DNA of 64,000 nt from Bifidobacterium vespertilionis (GTDB lineage Bacteria > Actinomycetota > Actinomycetes > Actinomycetales > Bifidobacteriaceae). Numbering within the stretch: the stretch's first letter is position 1; each line of letters opens with the position of its first letter. The DNA lies in assembly GCF_008698145.1 (NCBI RefSeq), contig NZ_RZNZ01000014.1, forward strand, positions 1 to 64,000. The letters are read 5' to 3'. A program made the position numbers and the translations under genes. This document shows positions 1-8,573 of this stretch, one piece after another. The notes beneath the pieces are model-generated. The model searched no databases and was not told where the DNA came from. It saw only the letters and a program-made list of their open reading frames with translations.

Positions 1-736
1 AGGGGGAATCGGCCGCGCCGGGCGGCAACAGATGAAACAATACACCACCCAAGCCCAACACGCAAAAACGGCATGCGCAAGCGGGGCGCGAAACGTTGGA
101 ACCACAACGATCCCACGGCGTGTCGCACACCAGACAAACCGGCCGCCAAACCGGGCCGAACCCGACCCGGCCAACCCGGCCGCCCGCGGGCGACACCCGC
201 GTCCTATCGCCAACGCTACACCACGCCAAGCCAGCCACGCCCGCGGCCGGGACAACCGTCAGACACACGACACCCAAAATTCACCCAAACAAACGGATCC
301 GGCACCAGACAACCCGGCACCGGCCCCAACACCACCGGCGCAACGAGCCGGCGCGATACACCAATGCACAAGGTCTAAGGATCCTTCGACTCCGCCCTCC
401 GGGCTCCGCTCAGGATGACGGAGGGGGAAAGCGCGACACCCGCCCAGAACGACCGGGAGGAACCCCGCCACCGCCACGTCACGCTCCACGGCCGGCCGCA
501 CGCCACGTCACGCCCCACGGCCGGCCACGACACGACGGGCGCCAGAACGGACATTCCCCAGCCCCAAAATGACCACCTCGACACCCAGCGACCCGGTAGT
601 CGCCCCGGCACAGCACACCCCATCAGCCCCACCCCGCAAGCCACCCCGCCAGCACGAACATGACGAACAGACGAACAAACGCGGAACAGGTTGCGGACAC
701 CATCGAAAATCCGCCGTCCCGTAGCATCGCCGGCAC
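1..736. other. Intergenic region with no supported gene
   Basis: The stretch is rich in A/C/G with Arg/Pro/Thr-rich open frames in several phases. None has a convincing ribosome binding site or a recognisable domain, so I treat them as composition artefacts. The only recognisable structure is a CCTGAGC-family palindrome near 377-420. The window starts inside unknown sequence, so the tail of an upstream gene cannot be excluded. Confidence 0.5.
377..420. repeat. CCTGAGC-family palindromic repeat (half element)
   Basis: The segment runs from AAGGATCCTTCGACTCCGCC to CGCTCAGGATGACGG. The same sequence recurs, often as inverted pairs, near 29251-29340, 47669-47925, 57455-57676, 59047-59167 and 60150-60400. 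It lies outside genes at every site. Confidence 0.75.
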
Positions 737-760
737 ATGAATCGCGTATACCTTGTAGGT

Positions 761-1510
761 ATGACGAAGAAAATCGCAGTACTGACCGGCGCAGGCATCT
801 CCACCTCGGCCGGCATCCCCGACTTCCGCGGTCCGGACGGCGTCTGGACCAAGCATCCTGACCAGATGAGCGTGTACGACATCGACGCCTTCCTGACGGA
901 CAAGGAGGCGCGCGAATACTCGTGGCGCTGGCAGAAGGAATCGCCGGTGTGGAACGCCCAACCCGGCGCGGCCCACAAGGCGTTGGCGCGGCTTGAAAAG
1001 GCCGGCATGCTCACGCTGCTCGCCACGCAGAACTTCGACGCCTTGCACGAGAAGGCCGGCAACAGCAGCGACGTGATCGTGAACCTGCACGGCACGATCG
1101 GTACCTCGCACTGCATGAGCTGCCACGCGAAGTACAACACCGCAGACATCATGGCGCGACTGGACGAGGAGCCGGATCCGCATTGCCATCGCCGCCTCAA
1201 GTTCAGGGGAGACATGCCCTGCAACGGGCTGATCAAGACCGACGTGGTCTACTTCGGTGAAATGCTGCCGGATGGTGCCATGGAGAAGTCGATGGCCCGC
1301 ATCGCCGAGGCGGACGAGTTCTGGGTGATCGGATCGACCCTTGAAGTGTTCCCCGCGGCGAGCCTGGTCCCGGTGGCCGCGCAGGACGGCGTGCCGATCA
1401 CGATCATGAACATGGGCCGCACGCAATACGATCGTCTGGCCACGAAGCTGATCCACGACGACATCGCCACGGCGCTGCCGGCGCTGGTGGACGCCACGAT
1501 CGCCGGCTGA
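761..1510 (+). CDS. NAD-dependent protein deacylase (sirtuin, Sir2 family)
   Basis: A cytosolic sirtuin that would remove acyl groups from lysines while consuming NAD+. Reading from the ATG at 761 (249 aa), the Rossmann motif GAGIS is at residues 10-14, DFRG at 21-24, TQNFD at 89-93 (the family usually has TQNID) and the catalytic His at about 110 in NLHGT. Zinc ligands are a CxxC pair at 118/121. The second pair is widely spaced (HCHRR...MPCNG before VVYFGE) instead of a tight CxxC. A further in-frame ATG lies at 737. Neither start has a good Shine-Dalgarno, and I prefer 761 because the conserved fold begins there. The gene converges with the threonine dehydratase gene across a hairpin. Confidence 0.9.
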   Translation: MTKKIAVLTGAGISTSAGIPDFRGPDGVWTKHPDQMSVYDIDAFLTDKEAREYSWRWQKESPVWNAQPGAAHKALARLEKAGMLTLLATQNFDALHEKAGNSSDVIVNLHGTIGTSHCMSCHAKYNTADIMARLDEEPDPHCHRRLKFRGDMPCNGLIKTDVVYFGEMLPDGAMEKSMARIAEADEFWVIGSTLEVFPAASLVPVAAQDGVPITIMNMGRTQYDRLATKLIHDDIATALPALVDATIAG

Positions 1511-1551
1511 ACGGGACACAAGGGCGACCATGCAAAGCGCCCATACGAACG

Positions 1552-1584
1552 GAGGGCTCGCCGTTTCCGAAACGGTGAGCCCTC
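1552..1584. terminator. Bidirectional hairpin terminator
   Basis: GAGGGCTC and GAGCCCTC arms extend inward through CCGTTT/AAACGG around a tiny loop. It lies between the convergent sirtuin and ilvA genes. There is no long T tract, so rho-independent efficiency is uncertain. Confidence 0.7.
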
Positions 1585-1614
1585 TGAATATATGCGCTTC
1601 TCAGCGGATGCGCA

Positions 1615-2880
1615 TCAGTAGATGCGCTTGGGCTGGAACCCGGCCTCGCGCAACGCCGCAAGGATGCGGTCGATGTGGTCGGGGCCGTTAGTCTCCACGG
1701 TGACGCCCAGGGAGACCGCGTTGGTGTAGTGGCTGGAGGCCTTGAACTGATCGTGGTCCAGCTGGATCACATTGGCGCGTTCCTTGGCGAGCAGCGTGGC
1801 GACCTTGACGAGCTGGCCGGGGGTGTCCGGCAGCTCGACCTCGAAGTTCATGATGCGCCCGCGGGCGATCATGCCCTTCTGGATCACCGCGCCCATGGTC
1901 ACGGTGTCGATGTTGCCGCCGGACATGATCGGCACGACCACGTGCGGACCGGGGGCGGCGGCGAACTTGCGCGAGCGCAGGTTGAGGTGCTCCAAAGCGG
2001 CCAGAGACACCGCGCCGGCGGCCTCCACGACGAGCTTGTGCTTCTCCAGCATGAGCAGGATCATCTCGTTGATGTCGCGTTCGGTGACAGTGACCAGATC
2101 GTCCAGGAACTCGTTGAGCAGCGCGTACGGCAGATCGCCGGGGTGCTTGACGGCCACGCCCTCGGCGGACGTGGACACATGCTCGGCCTCGGTGACACGG
2201 CCGGCGGCGAAGGAGTTCTTCCATGCGGGGGAGCCCTCCGGAATCGCGCCGATCACGCGCACCTCCGGCTTGAAGGTCTTGATGGCGAGCGCCACGCCGG
2301 CGCCCAGACCGCCGCCGCCCAGGGGCACCACCACGTCGGTGACGTTCGGCACGTCCTCAAGGATCTCCAGGCCAATGGTGCCCTGGCCGCAGATGACCTC
2401 GTAGTCATCGAACGGGGGCACGAAGATCATGCCCTCCTCCTCGCTGAGCTTCTGGGCGTACGCGGCGGCCTCGTCGAACACGTCGCCGTGCAGCACCACG
2501 TCAGCGCCATATGCCTTGGTGGCATCGACCTTGAGCGGGGGCGTGATCTGCGGCATGCAGATGGTGGCCTTGGCGCCGCGCTCACGGGCCGCGTAGGCCA
2601 CGCCCTGCGCATGGTTGCCGGCGGACGCGGTGACGATGCCGCGGGCCAGCTCCTCATCGGACAGCGAGGCGATTTTGTTGTAGGCGCCGCGGATCTTGAA
2701 CGAACCGGTGACCTGCAGGTTCTCCGGCTTGAGGAGGATCTCGTGGCCGGTCATCTCGGACAGGGCCGGGGAGGGGATGATGGCCGTATGGCGGGCCGTG
2801 CCCTTGAGTCGTTGCGCCGCGAGCTTCAGTTCGGCGGCATGATCGCGCTGCAATGCTTTGAGAACGTCTTTCTGCTCCAT
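1615..2880 (-). CDS. ilvA: Threonine ammonia-lyase (threonine dehydratase) with ACT domain
   Basis: A PLP enzyme converting L-threonine to 2-oxobutanoate and ammonia, the entry step of isoleucine synthesis. The protein is 421 aa. The PLP lysine is K62 in TGSFKIRGA, followed by the SAGNHAQG substrate loop and the glycine-rich phosphate clamp GGGGLGAG. A single ACT domain occupies roughly the last 85 residues (from MNFEVELPDTPGQ), which is the short single-ACT architecture rather than the two-ACT E. coli IlvA form. The start at 2880 (MEQKDVL) was chosen by conservation; an in-frame ATG at 2889 and a more distal codon at 2931 lack better ribosome binding sites. The gene appears monocistronic. 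Confidence 0.93.
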   Translation of the reverse strand: MEQKDVLKALQRDHAAELKLAAQRLKGTARHTAIIPSPALSEMTGHEILLKPENLQVTGSFKIRGAYNKIASLSDEELARGIVTASAGNHAQGVAYAARERGAKATICMPQITPPLKVDATKAYGADVVLHGDVFDEAAAYAQKLSEEEGMIFVPPFDDYEVICGQGTIGLEILEDVPNVTDVVVPLGGGGLGAGVALAIKTFKPEVRVIGAIPEGSPAWKNSFAAGRVTEAEHVSTSAEGVAVKHPGDLPYALLNEFLDDLVTVTERDINEMILLMLEKHKLVVEAAGAVSLAALEHLNLRSRKFAAAPGPHVVVPIMSGGNIDTVTMGAVIQKGMIARGRIMNFEVELPDTPGQLVKVATLLAKERANVIQLDHDQFKASSHYTNAVSLGVTVETNGPDHIDRILAALREAGFQPKRIY

Positions 2881-2979
2881 GCGGGCCATTCTAAACGGCC
2901 GTCTGTCCGAAGGATGGCCGCGTGTCCACACCGGTGCAGGCGCCCGAAAGGAATGGCCCTGAAATGGCCCGGGATCGCC

Positions 2980-4851
2980 CTACAGCCGCATCACGAATCC
3001 CTGCCAAGGGGCCAGACGGCCGGTGACGATCGCAGTGACGGCTTCGGAGTCGGGCCCGGTGGCGATGAGGATGCGATCGGCGGTGACGCCATCGGCGATC
3101 GCATCGTCGGCCGGCAGCAGCGCGAGGGCGTCGGCGGGCAGATCGGCGGACTCCCCGGACAGGTTGACCACCGTGAGCAGCCGCTCGGCGTCCCAAACGC
3201 GATGGCCGCCAGTGCTGCGGCCGTCCAGCGATCGGGTGAAGGCGTAGACCCGCGGATCGTCAGGGGCGATCAGCGTCCAATCGCCGCCCGCGACCGTGGG
3301 ATTCTCATGCCGCAGGGCGATCAGCCGCTTGTAGAAGGCGTACACGGAATCGGAATCGTCCACTTCGGCGGCGGCGTTGATCGTGGCATGGTTCGGGTTG
3401 ACGGCGATCCACGGCTCAACCGGCGCGTCCGGGGCGGTGAAGCCGGCGTAGCGCGAATCGTCCCATTGCATGGGGGTGCGGGCATTGTCGCGGCCGCGGG
3501 CGGCGATGCCGGCCATCATCGATTCGGGGGTCTGCACCTTGGCCTCCTCGACGCGCTGGCGGTAGGCGTTGAGCGACTCCAAGTCGCGATACTGGCCGAG
3601 CGACGTGAAGTGCGCGTTGGTCATACCCAGCTCCTCGCCCTGATAGATGTACGGGGTGCCGCGATGCATGTGCAGCGCGAGTCCCCACGCCTTGGCGGAG
3701 GCAATGCGGGAGACCTCGGTGGAGTCGTCGCCCCAGCGCGAGACGACGCGCGGCTGATCGTGGTTGCCGGTGAACAGCGCGGTCCAGCCGCGATCGGCCA
3801 CGGCCCCCTCGTAGCTGGCGAAAATGCGCTTGAGACCGGGCAGATCAAGCGGCAGCGGCTTCCATTTGACGCCGTCGCAGTCGAAATCCACATGCTCGAA
3901 CAGGAAGAGCATGTCCAGTTCGCCGTTGGCCGGGTCGGTGATGTGCTCGTTGCGCTCGGGGCTGATGCCGGGCGCCTCGCCCACGGTGAGGAACCCGTTG
4001 CGGCCGTCGAACACCTCGCGGCGCATTTCGGCCAGGAACTCGTCCTGGCGCGGCCCGTCGGCACAGAACGGGTTGGGGCTGGAATAGCCCTCCTCGCCCA
4101 CGGGCAGATCGGGGATCTGCGAGCCCGATTCGCCCGGCAGACGGCCGCTCGCGTCGGTCTGCTTGGAGATCAGGGTGATCACGTCCATGCGGAAGCCGTC
4201 CACGCCGCGATCGAGCCACCAGTTCATCATGTCGTAGACCGCGCGGCGCACATCGGGGTTCTCCCAGTTGAGATCGGGCTGCTTCCTGGAGAACTGGTGG
4301 AGGAAGTACTCGCCGCGGGTCTCGTCGTACTGCCACGCGGATCCGCCGAAGTAGGAGCCCCAATCGTTCGGCTCTGCGCCGGGAGTGCCGGGTTCGTGGC
4401 CGGGGCGGGCGGGACGCCACCAGTACCAGTCGGCGTGGAGATCGTTCTTGTCACGTGAGGCCTGGAACCACGCATGTTCGTCGGACGTGTGGTTGACCAC
4501 CAGATCCATCACGATTTTGATGCCGCGGCGATGGGCCTGGGCGATGAGCTCGTCCATGTCCGCAAGGGTGCCGAAGAGGGGGTCGATGTCCTGATAGTCG
4601 GAGATGTCGTAGCCGTTGTCGTCCTGCGGGGACTTGTAGACGGGGGAGAGCCACAGGACGTCCACGCCAAGGTCCGCAAGATAGTCCAGTCGGGATGTGA
4701 TGCCCTTCAGGTCGCCGAATCCGTCGCCGTTGGTGTCCTGGAAGGATCGGGGGTAGATCTGGTAGACGACCGCATTGGCCCACCAGGGGTTGGGGGTCGC
4801 ACCGTTGGTTCGGACGGTGCCGGGCAGTGCGATGCGCTGTGGGGTGGTCAT
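2980..4851 (-). CDS. GH13 alpha-glucosidase (oligo-1,6-glucosidase type)
   Basis: A cytosolic alpha-amylase-superfamily enzyme of 623 aa, probably hydrolysing alpha-1,6/alpha-1,4-linked gluco-oligosaccharides or sucrose-like sugars released from raffinose. The conserved regions appear in order: DLVVNHTSDEH (region I), GFRMDVI carrying the catalytic Asp, TVGEAPG carrying the general acid Glu, and FTGNHDQPR with the transition-state Asp. The N-terminus has the calcium-loop-like DTNGDGFGDL motif. The ATG at 4851 has an AAAGGAG ribosome site 9 nt upstream, so the more distal codon at 4878 is rejected. The gene lies 450 nt downstream of the co-oriented ABC permease genes, with a palindrome array between them, so it probably has its own promoter and operator. 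Substrate preference cannot be read from the sequence. Confidence 0.92.
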   Translation of the reverse strand: MTTPQRIALPGTVRTNGATPNPWWANAVVYQIYPRSFQDTNGDGFGDLKGITSRLDYLADLGVDVLWLSPVYKSPQDDNGYDISDYQDIDPLFGTLADMDELIAQAHRRGIKIVMDLVVNHTSDEHAWFQASRDKNDLHADWYWWRPARPGHEPGTPGAEPNDWGSYFGGSAWQYDETRGEYFLHQFSRKQPDLNWENPDVRRAVYDMMNWWLDRGVDGFRMDVITLISKQTDASGRLPGESGSQIPDLPVGEEGYSSPNPFCADGPRQDEFLAEMRREVFDGRNGFLTVGEAPGISPERNEHITDPANGELDMLFLFEHVDFDCDGVKWKPLPLDLPGLKRIFASYEGAVADRGWTALFTGNHDQPRVVSRWGDDSTEVSRIASAKAWGLALHMHRGTPYIYQGEELGMTNAHFTSLGQYRDLESLNAYRQRVEEAKVQTPESMMAGIAARGRDNARTPMQWDDSRYAGFTAPDAPVEPWIAVNPNHATINAAAEVDDSDSVYAFYKRLIALRHENPTVAGGDWTLIAPDDPRVYAFTRSLDGRSTGGHRVWDAERLLTVVNLSGESADLPADALALLPADDAIADGVTADRILIATGPDSEAVTAIVTGRLAPWQGFVMRL

Positions 4852-4914
4852 GGCTGTGAACTCCTTTGGTCTGGTCACTGTGCATCCGATGACGGGCGCG
4901 ATGCGAGACTATCG

Positions 4915-4932
4915 TATCGAACCGGTTTGATA
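4915..4932. promoter_or_regulatory. Candidate operator upstream of the GH13 alpha-glucosidase gene
   Basis: TATCGAACCGGTTTGATA is an imperfect 18-bp palindrome with a CCGG centre and one mismatched position per arm. It lies about 65 bp upstream of the gene start. Size and centre fit a LacI-type operator; the regulator is not known. Confidence 0.45.
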
Positions 4933-4961
4933 TTGGCGGGGCAGGGCGGGGCGGGCGCTTT

Positions 4962-5198
4962 CGTGTCCGAAGTCGCACCCAATTTGGGGAATGGATGCGA
5001 CTTCGGACACGCACCGGCCCTCCCGTGTCTCAAACCGCCACCGAATCCGGAATTGGTAGCGAATTGAGACGCAGAACTATCTCGCCGTGTCTCAAACCGC
5101 CACCCAATCCGGGAACGGATGCGGATTGAGACGCAGGCCCGCGCTCCTGCGTCCGAAATAACCACCAAATCCGGAATTGGTGGCAGTTTGAGACGCAG
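4962..5198. repeat. Array of four palindromic 51-bp units with 62-bp period
   Basis: Units lie at 4962-5012, 5024-5074, 5086-5136 and 5147-5198. Each reads GTGTCTCAA (or GTGTCCGAA)...CCAAATCCGGAATTGG...TTGAGACGCAG, so every unit folds on itself. Spacers are about 11 bp. A decayed half unit follows near 5246-5275. No open frame of interest overlaps it. Confidence 0.8.
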
Positions 5199-5209
5199 GG
5201 GGCAGTTCG

Positions 5210-5250
5210 TCATGTCTTCGTCATGTCTTCGCCATGTCTTCGCCATGTCT
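5210..5250. repeat. 11-bp tandem repeat
   Basis: CATGTCTTCGT/C is repeated nearly four times, directly after the palindrome array and before the last half unit. It is short and slippage-prone, with no coding role seen. Confidence 0.7.
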
Positions 5251-5304
5251 CGAACCGCCGCCAATTCCGCCAATTTCAGCAAGTAACGGAGTGCTGCGCC
5301 CGCG

Positions 5305-6198
5305 TCACTTGACCGCTCCCCGCATCACACCGCCGATCACCCACTTCTGGGCAAAGACGTAGACCACCAGAATCGGGGCCATGGCCATCAGATAACTGGA
5401 GAATGCCATCGGGTAATTCGCGGCGAACTGGGAACTGAACACATACTGGGCAAGAGGAATGGTCTGATTCGTCTGGTCGGTGAGCACAATCAGCGGCAGT
5501 AGGAAGTCGTTCCACGCCCACAGCGCGGTCAGGATGGCAATCGTCGCATTGATGGGGCTCATGAGCGGAAAGATGATCTGCCAGAAGATGCGCCACGTGC
5601 CGGCGCCGTCGATGCGCGCGGCCTCCTCGAGAGCCACCGGAATCGATCGGATGAAACCGGTCGCAATGAACAGGTTCGTGCCCAGACCAAGGATCATGTA
5701 CAGCACGATCAGACCGATCTGGTTGTCCAGATGCCACGACCCCATCTGCTTGGCAATCGGCAGCATGATCACCGGGAACGGGACGAACATGGCCGCGATG
5801 AAGAAGTAATACAGGAAGCGGAAGAATCGTTTGTCCATGTTGCGGGCCACCGCGTATGCCACGAACGTGTTGGTCAGCAGCGTGAGCACCACGGCCGCCA
5901 CGGTGATAAGCGCCGAGTTGAGTGCGGCGAGCGGATAGTTCACCTTGGCGGAGGCGTCCGCGAAGTTGTGCCATTGCCAGGCCGTGGGCAGTGAGAATGT
6001 GCCGGCCTCGGCCGGGGTTTTGAGCGCGGTGACGATCGTGAAATACAGCGGGACGAGAACCGTCAGACTCAGCACGGCCACGGCGGCGGTAAGCCACCAG
6101 TTGATGGCGTGGTCGCGGCGGAATCGGACCGGCCGGCCGGATGAGGCCTGTGCGCCGGACGCGGACGTGGTTGCGGAAACGTTGGCTGCAGTGGACAT
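5305..6198 (-). CDS. Carbohydrate ABC transporter permease (MalG-like)
   Basis: Inner-membrane permease of 297 aa with about six hydrophobic segments after a short polar N-terminus. The EAA loop that docks the ATPase is visible as EEAARIDGAGTWRIFWQ. It is the second permease of a CUT1-type importer and starts 1 nt after the stop of the upstream permease. An AAGGAG ribosome site lies 8 nt before the ATG at 6198. The order binding protein, permease, permease is typical of bifidobacterial raffinose/oligosaccharide importers. No ATPase gene is present in the cluster, so a shared ATPase encoded elsewhere must energise it. The sugar is inferred from neighbouring alpha-glucosidase and alpha-galactosidase genes. 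Confidence 0.92.
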   Translation of the reverse strand: MSTAANVSATTSASGAQASSGRPVRFRRDHAINWWLTAAVAVLSLTVLVPLYFTIVTALKTPAEAGTFSLPTAWQWHNFADASAKVNYPLAALNSALITVAAVVLTLLTNTFVAYAVARNMDKRFFRFLYYFFIAAMFVPFPVIMLPIAKQMGSWHLDNQIGLIVLYMILGLGTNLFIATGFIRSIPVALEEAARIDGAGTWRIFWQIIFPLMSPINATIAILTALWAWNDFLLPLIVLTDQTNQTIPLAQYVFSSQFAANYPMAFSSYLMAMAPILVVYVFAQKWVIGGVMRGAVK

Positions 6199-6199
6199 G

Positions 6200-7087
6200 T
6201 CAGATCTTCTCCTTGCTGCCGAAGAACTTGAGCTGGATAAAGGCGATGATCGCCAGAACAATGAAGAACACCACGGAATTGGCCGTCTGATAGGCGTATT
6301 CGCCACCGGTCAGGCCACCTTTGTAGATGAGATAGGTGACGGTCTGCGTGGCCGAGTTCGGGCCACCGCCGGTCAATGCGACCACCTGATCGAAGGTGCC
6401 GAGCGCGTTCTTCATGCTCAGCACGAGGTTGATGGTGAAGAATGGGCCGATGAGCGGGAACGTGATCTTCCAGAACTTCTGCCATGCATTCACGCCGTCA
6501 ATGGCCGCGGCCTCGTAGATCTCGTTGTCGATGGTCTGCAAACCTGCCAGATAGATGAGCACCGAGTAGGCGATGCCCTGCCACACTGCCAGGAAGACGA
6601 TCGGGATCCACGCGAGCTTCTCGTTGGTGATCATGGACGTGGACAGCCAGTCGATGCCAAGCCTCCTGCCAAGCGCCGGCAGCGGGTTCATGAAGATGTA
6701 CTTGAACACGTAGCCGATCACCAGCACGGACAGGGTGTAGGGGATGAAGAAGATCGCGCGGAAACCGTTTTTGAACGCGATCCTGCCGTTCAAGGCCACC
6801 GCGAGGAACATGGCGATCACGTTGATGAGCACGGTGATGATGATCGCGATGAAGAACGTGAACCCGTAGGCGCGCCAGACGCGATCGTCGCCGAACAGGG
6901 CGATGTAGTTGCGCAAACCGACCCACTTGTAATCGCCATAGCCCTGCGAGTTGGTGAACGAATACATTACGCCCTGCAGGAACGGTACATAGAGGAACAC
7001 CGCGAACAGGATCGCCGCGGGGACGGCCATCCAGTAATAGGCGCGATCCACCTTGCGATTGGAGAATGCGGATTGAGACGATGACAT
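6200..7087 (-). CDS. Carbohydrate ABC transporter permease (MalF-like)
   Basis: First permease of the importer, 295 aa, with about six membrane spans (first near residues 18-38). The cytoplasmic EAA loop is YEAAAIDGVNAWQKFWK, conserved in CUT1 sugar permeases. The ATG at 7087 follows the purine-rich ribosome site AAGGAAGGAAAGG. It is 43 nt downstream of the binding-protein gene and almost touches the next permease gene, so the three form one operon. It would form a heterodimer with the 5305-6198 product and use a remote shared ATPase. Confidence 0.93.
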   Translation of the reverse strand: MSSSQSAFSNRKVDRAYYWMAVPAAILFAVFLYVPFLQGVMYSFTNSQGYGDYKWVGLRNYIALFGDDRVWRAYGFTFFIAIIITVLINVIAMFLAVALNGRIAFKNGFRAIFFIPYTLSVLVIGYVFKYIFMNPLPALGRRLGIDWLSTSMITNEKLAWIPIVFLAVWQGIAYSVLIYLAGLQTIDNEIYEAAAIDGVNAWQKFWKITFPLIGPFFTINLVLSMKNALGTFDQVVALTGGGPNSATQTVTYLIYKGGLTGGEYAYQTANSVVFFIVLAIIAFIQLKFFGSKEKI

Positions 7088-7130
7088 GGAACCTTTCCTT
7101 CCTTGGAATGCTGTTATTCGGCGGGCCGGA

Positions 7131-8396
7131 TCATTCGATGGTCCGGGCTTGGACCTTGTCCCATTCGGACTGCACCTGATCGAAGAACCGGTCGGTGTCG
7201 CCGCTGGTCACCATGGTCTGCACATAGTCGCCGATGCTGATGGATGCGGGGATGTAGTGGTCGCAGAAGTCAGCCAGGCGATTGGAATCGAAGAACGGCT
7301 TCACGCCGGCAAGCGCCACATTGCCGAAATGGGCGTCCTTAAGTGGCGTGATCGCGGATTGGGCATCGGCATAGGCGTTGAGCTGCTTCTCCTGCATAAG
7401 GAATTCAATCAGCTTACGGGCTTCGACGGGATGCTTGGTGTTGGCGCCCATGGTGAGCATCACATCGTTGCCCGCGGTGAGGATCTGGGCGCTTTCATCA
7501 TCGCTGGCGGGCATCTGCGCGAAACCGAGTTCGATGTTCGGGTTTACCAGCAGGATCTGAGGAATCGCGTAAGTGCCGAGCGGGATGATCGCGGCCTTGC
7601 CGTTGGCGAAGTTCTGCGTGCCCTGCTGGTAGGTGACGCCGGTGTCCGCGGTGGAGTAGCTGAACAATTCGGCTTCCTTGGCGGCCACATCGCCCCAGAT
7701 TTCACGGAAGGTGGTGGTTCCGGCCTTGAGATCGGCATACTTGGATTCGGGAACCAGCGTGCCCGCCAGGGAGGCGAGTGGGGCCTGCGTGGTCCAGGAG
7801 TCCGCCACGGTTCCCTGCACGGGATTGATGCCGGCGTCGCGGAATTTGGCGAGCATGGCGATGAATTCGCTCCATGTGGCGGGCGGATTGTCCGGATCGG
7901 CGCCGGCCTGACGCCACAAAGCCTTGTTGTAGATGTAGCCTGACGCATTGCCGGCGAAGGGCAGACCGTACAGCCGCTTTTTCGCCGGGTCACTGGTCTG
8001 CACCAGATTCTTGGCGATGTCCACCAGCCCGGGATTGAGGGTGTTTACGATCGGATCATCGGTGAAGTCATGGAAGACGCCCGAGGCCGCGAACATGCCG
8101 AAGCTGATGTCCCCGTTGAAGGTGATCACGTCCGGCACGCGGTTCTTCACGAAGCGTGTGCGCAGGTCGGTCTGCGCATTGGCGGAGTTGTTGATGACCA
8201 CCCTGATGTTGGGGTTTTGCGCTTCGAACTGCTCGATCAGCGATTTGAACTCGTCGGCGGCTTCGGCCTTGTACTGGAAGAAGTCGAGCGTCACGACGCC
8301 GCTCGCCCCCGTCGCGCCGCAACCGGCCGCCGTGATCGACATTGCGATCGCGCCAACCGCTGCGGCGATACCGCGTATGATGTTGCGCATTCTCAT
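7131..8396 (-). CDS. ABC transporter sugar-binding lipoprotein
   Basis: Extracellular solute-binding protein of 421 aa. The N-terminus has Arg residues, a hydrophobic stretch and a lipobox ending ITAAGC, so it should be lipid-anchored at that Cys (about residue 26). The mature part has the family 1 binding-protein pattern, including [15 protein letters not shown] and a C-terminal helix-rich lobe. It is the first gene of the importer operon. An AAAGGGG site precedes the ATG at 8396; an alternative ATG lies two codons further on. Raffinose-type or isomalto-oligosaccharide binding is inferred only from context. Confidence 0.92.
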   Translation of the reverse strand: MRMRNIIRGIAAAVGAIAMSITAAGCGATGASGVVTLDFFQYKAEAADEFKSLIEQFEAQNPNIRVVINNSANAQTDLRTRFVKNRVPDVITFNGDISFGMFAASGVFHDFTDDPIVNTLNPGLVDIAKNLVQTSDPAKKRLYGLPFAGNASGYIYNKALWRQAGADPDNPPATWSEFIAMLAKFRDAGINPVQGTVADSWTTQAPLASLAGTLVPESKYADLKAGTTTFREIWGDVAAKEAELFSYSTADTGVTYQQGTQNFANGKAAIIPLGTYAIPQILLVNPNIELGFAQMPASDDESAQILTAGNDVMLTMGANTKHPVEARKLIEFLMQEKQLNAYADAQSAITPLKDAHFGNVALAGVKPFFDSNRLADFCDHYIPASISIGDYVQTMVTSGDTDRFFDQVQSEWDKVQARTIE

Positions 8397-8530
8397 ATCC
8401 GTACCCCTTTGTGCCTTTCCTTTCGTTGTCCCACAGCTTCCTCACCGTGGTGACTCACAGCATATGGACGGCGCTTTTTCATTCCCACCTCGGGCGAGTC
8501 CACGCGCCGCCGCAAGTAAGTCGTCCTAAT

Positions 8531-8547
8531 TTTCATGCATAATGAAA
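8531..8547. promoter_or_regulatory. Candidate operator between divergent ABC operon and ROK gene
   Basis: TTTCAT-GCATA-ATGAAA is a perfect 6-bp inverted repeat in the 177-bp region between the divergent binding-protein and ROK regulator genes. Its position suggests autoregulation and control of the importer by the ROK protein. Confidence 0.45.
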
Positions 8548-8573
8548 GTAATTCGGCGCGGAAGGGGATTGGC

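Noticed and set aside
32..572. Overlapping Arg/Pro-rich open frames
   Set aside because: Three phases are open at once because of low TA content; no ribosome site and no family pattern.
1675..4458. 927-aa plus-strand open frame
   Set aside because: Antisense shadow of ilvA and the GH13 gene; His/Gly/Val-rich with no domain, crossing two convincing genes.
4962..5198. Possible CRISPR array
   Set aside because: Units are themselves palindromic, about 51 bp, with about 11-bp spacers and sequence changes between units; no cas genes are nearby.
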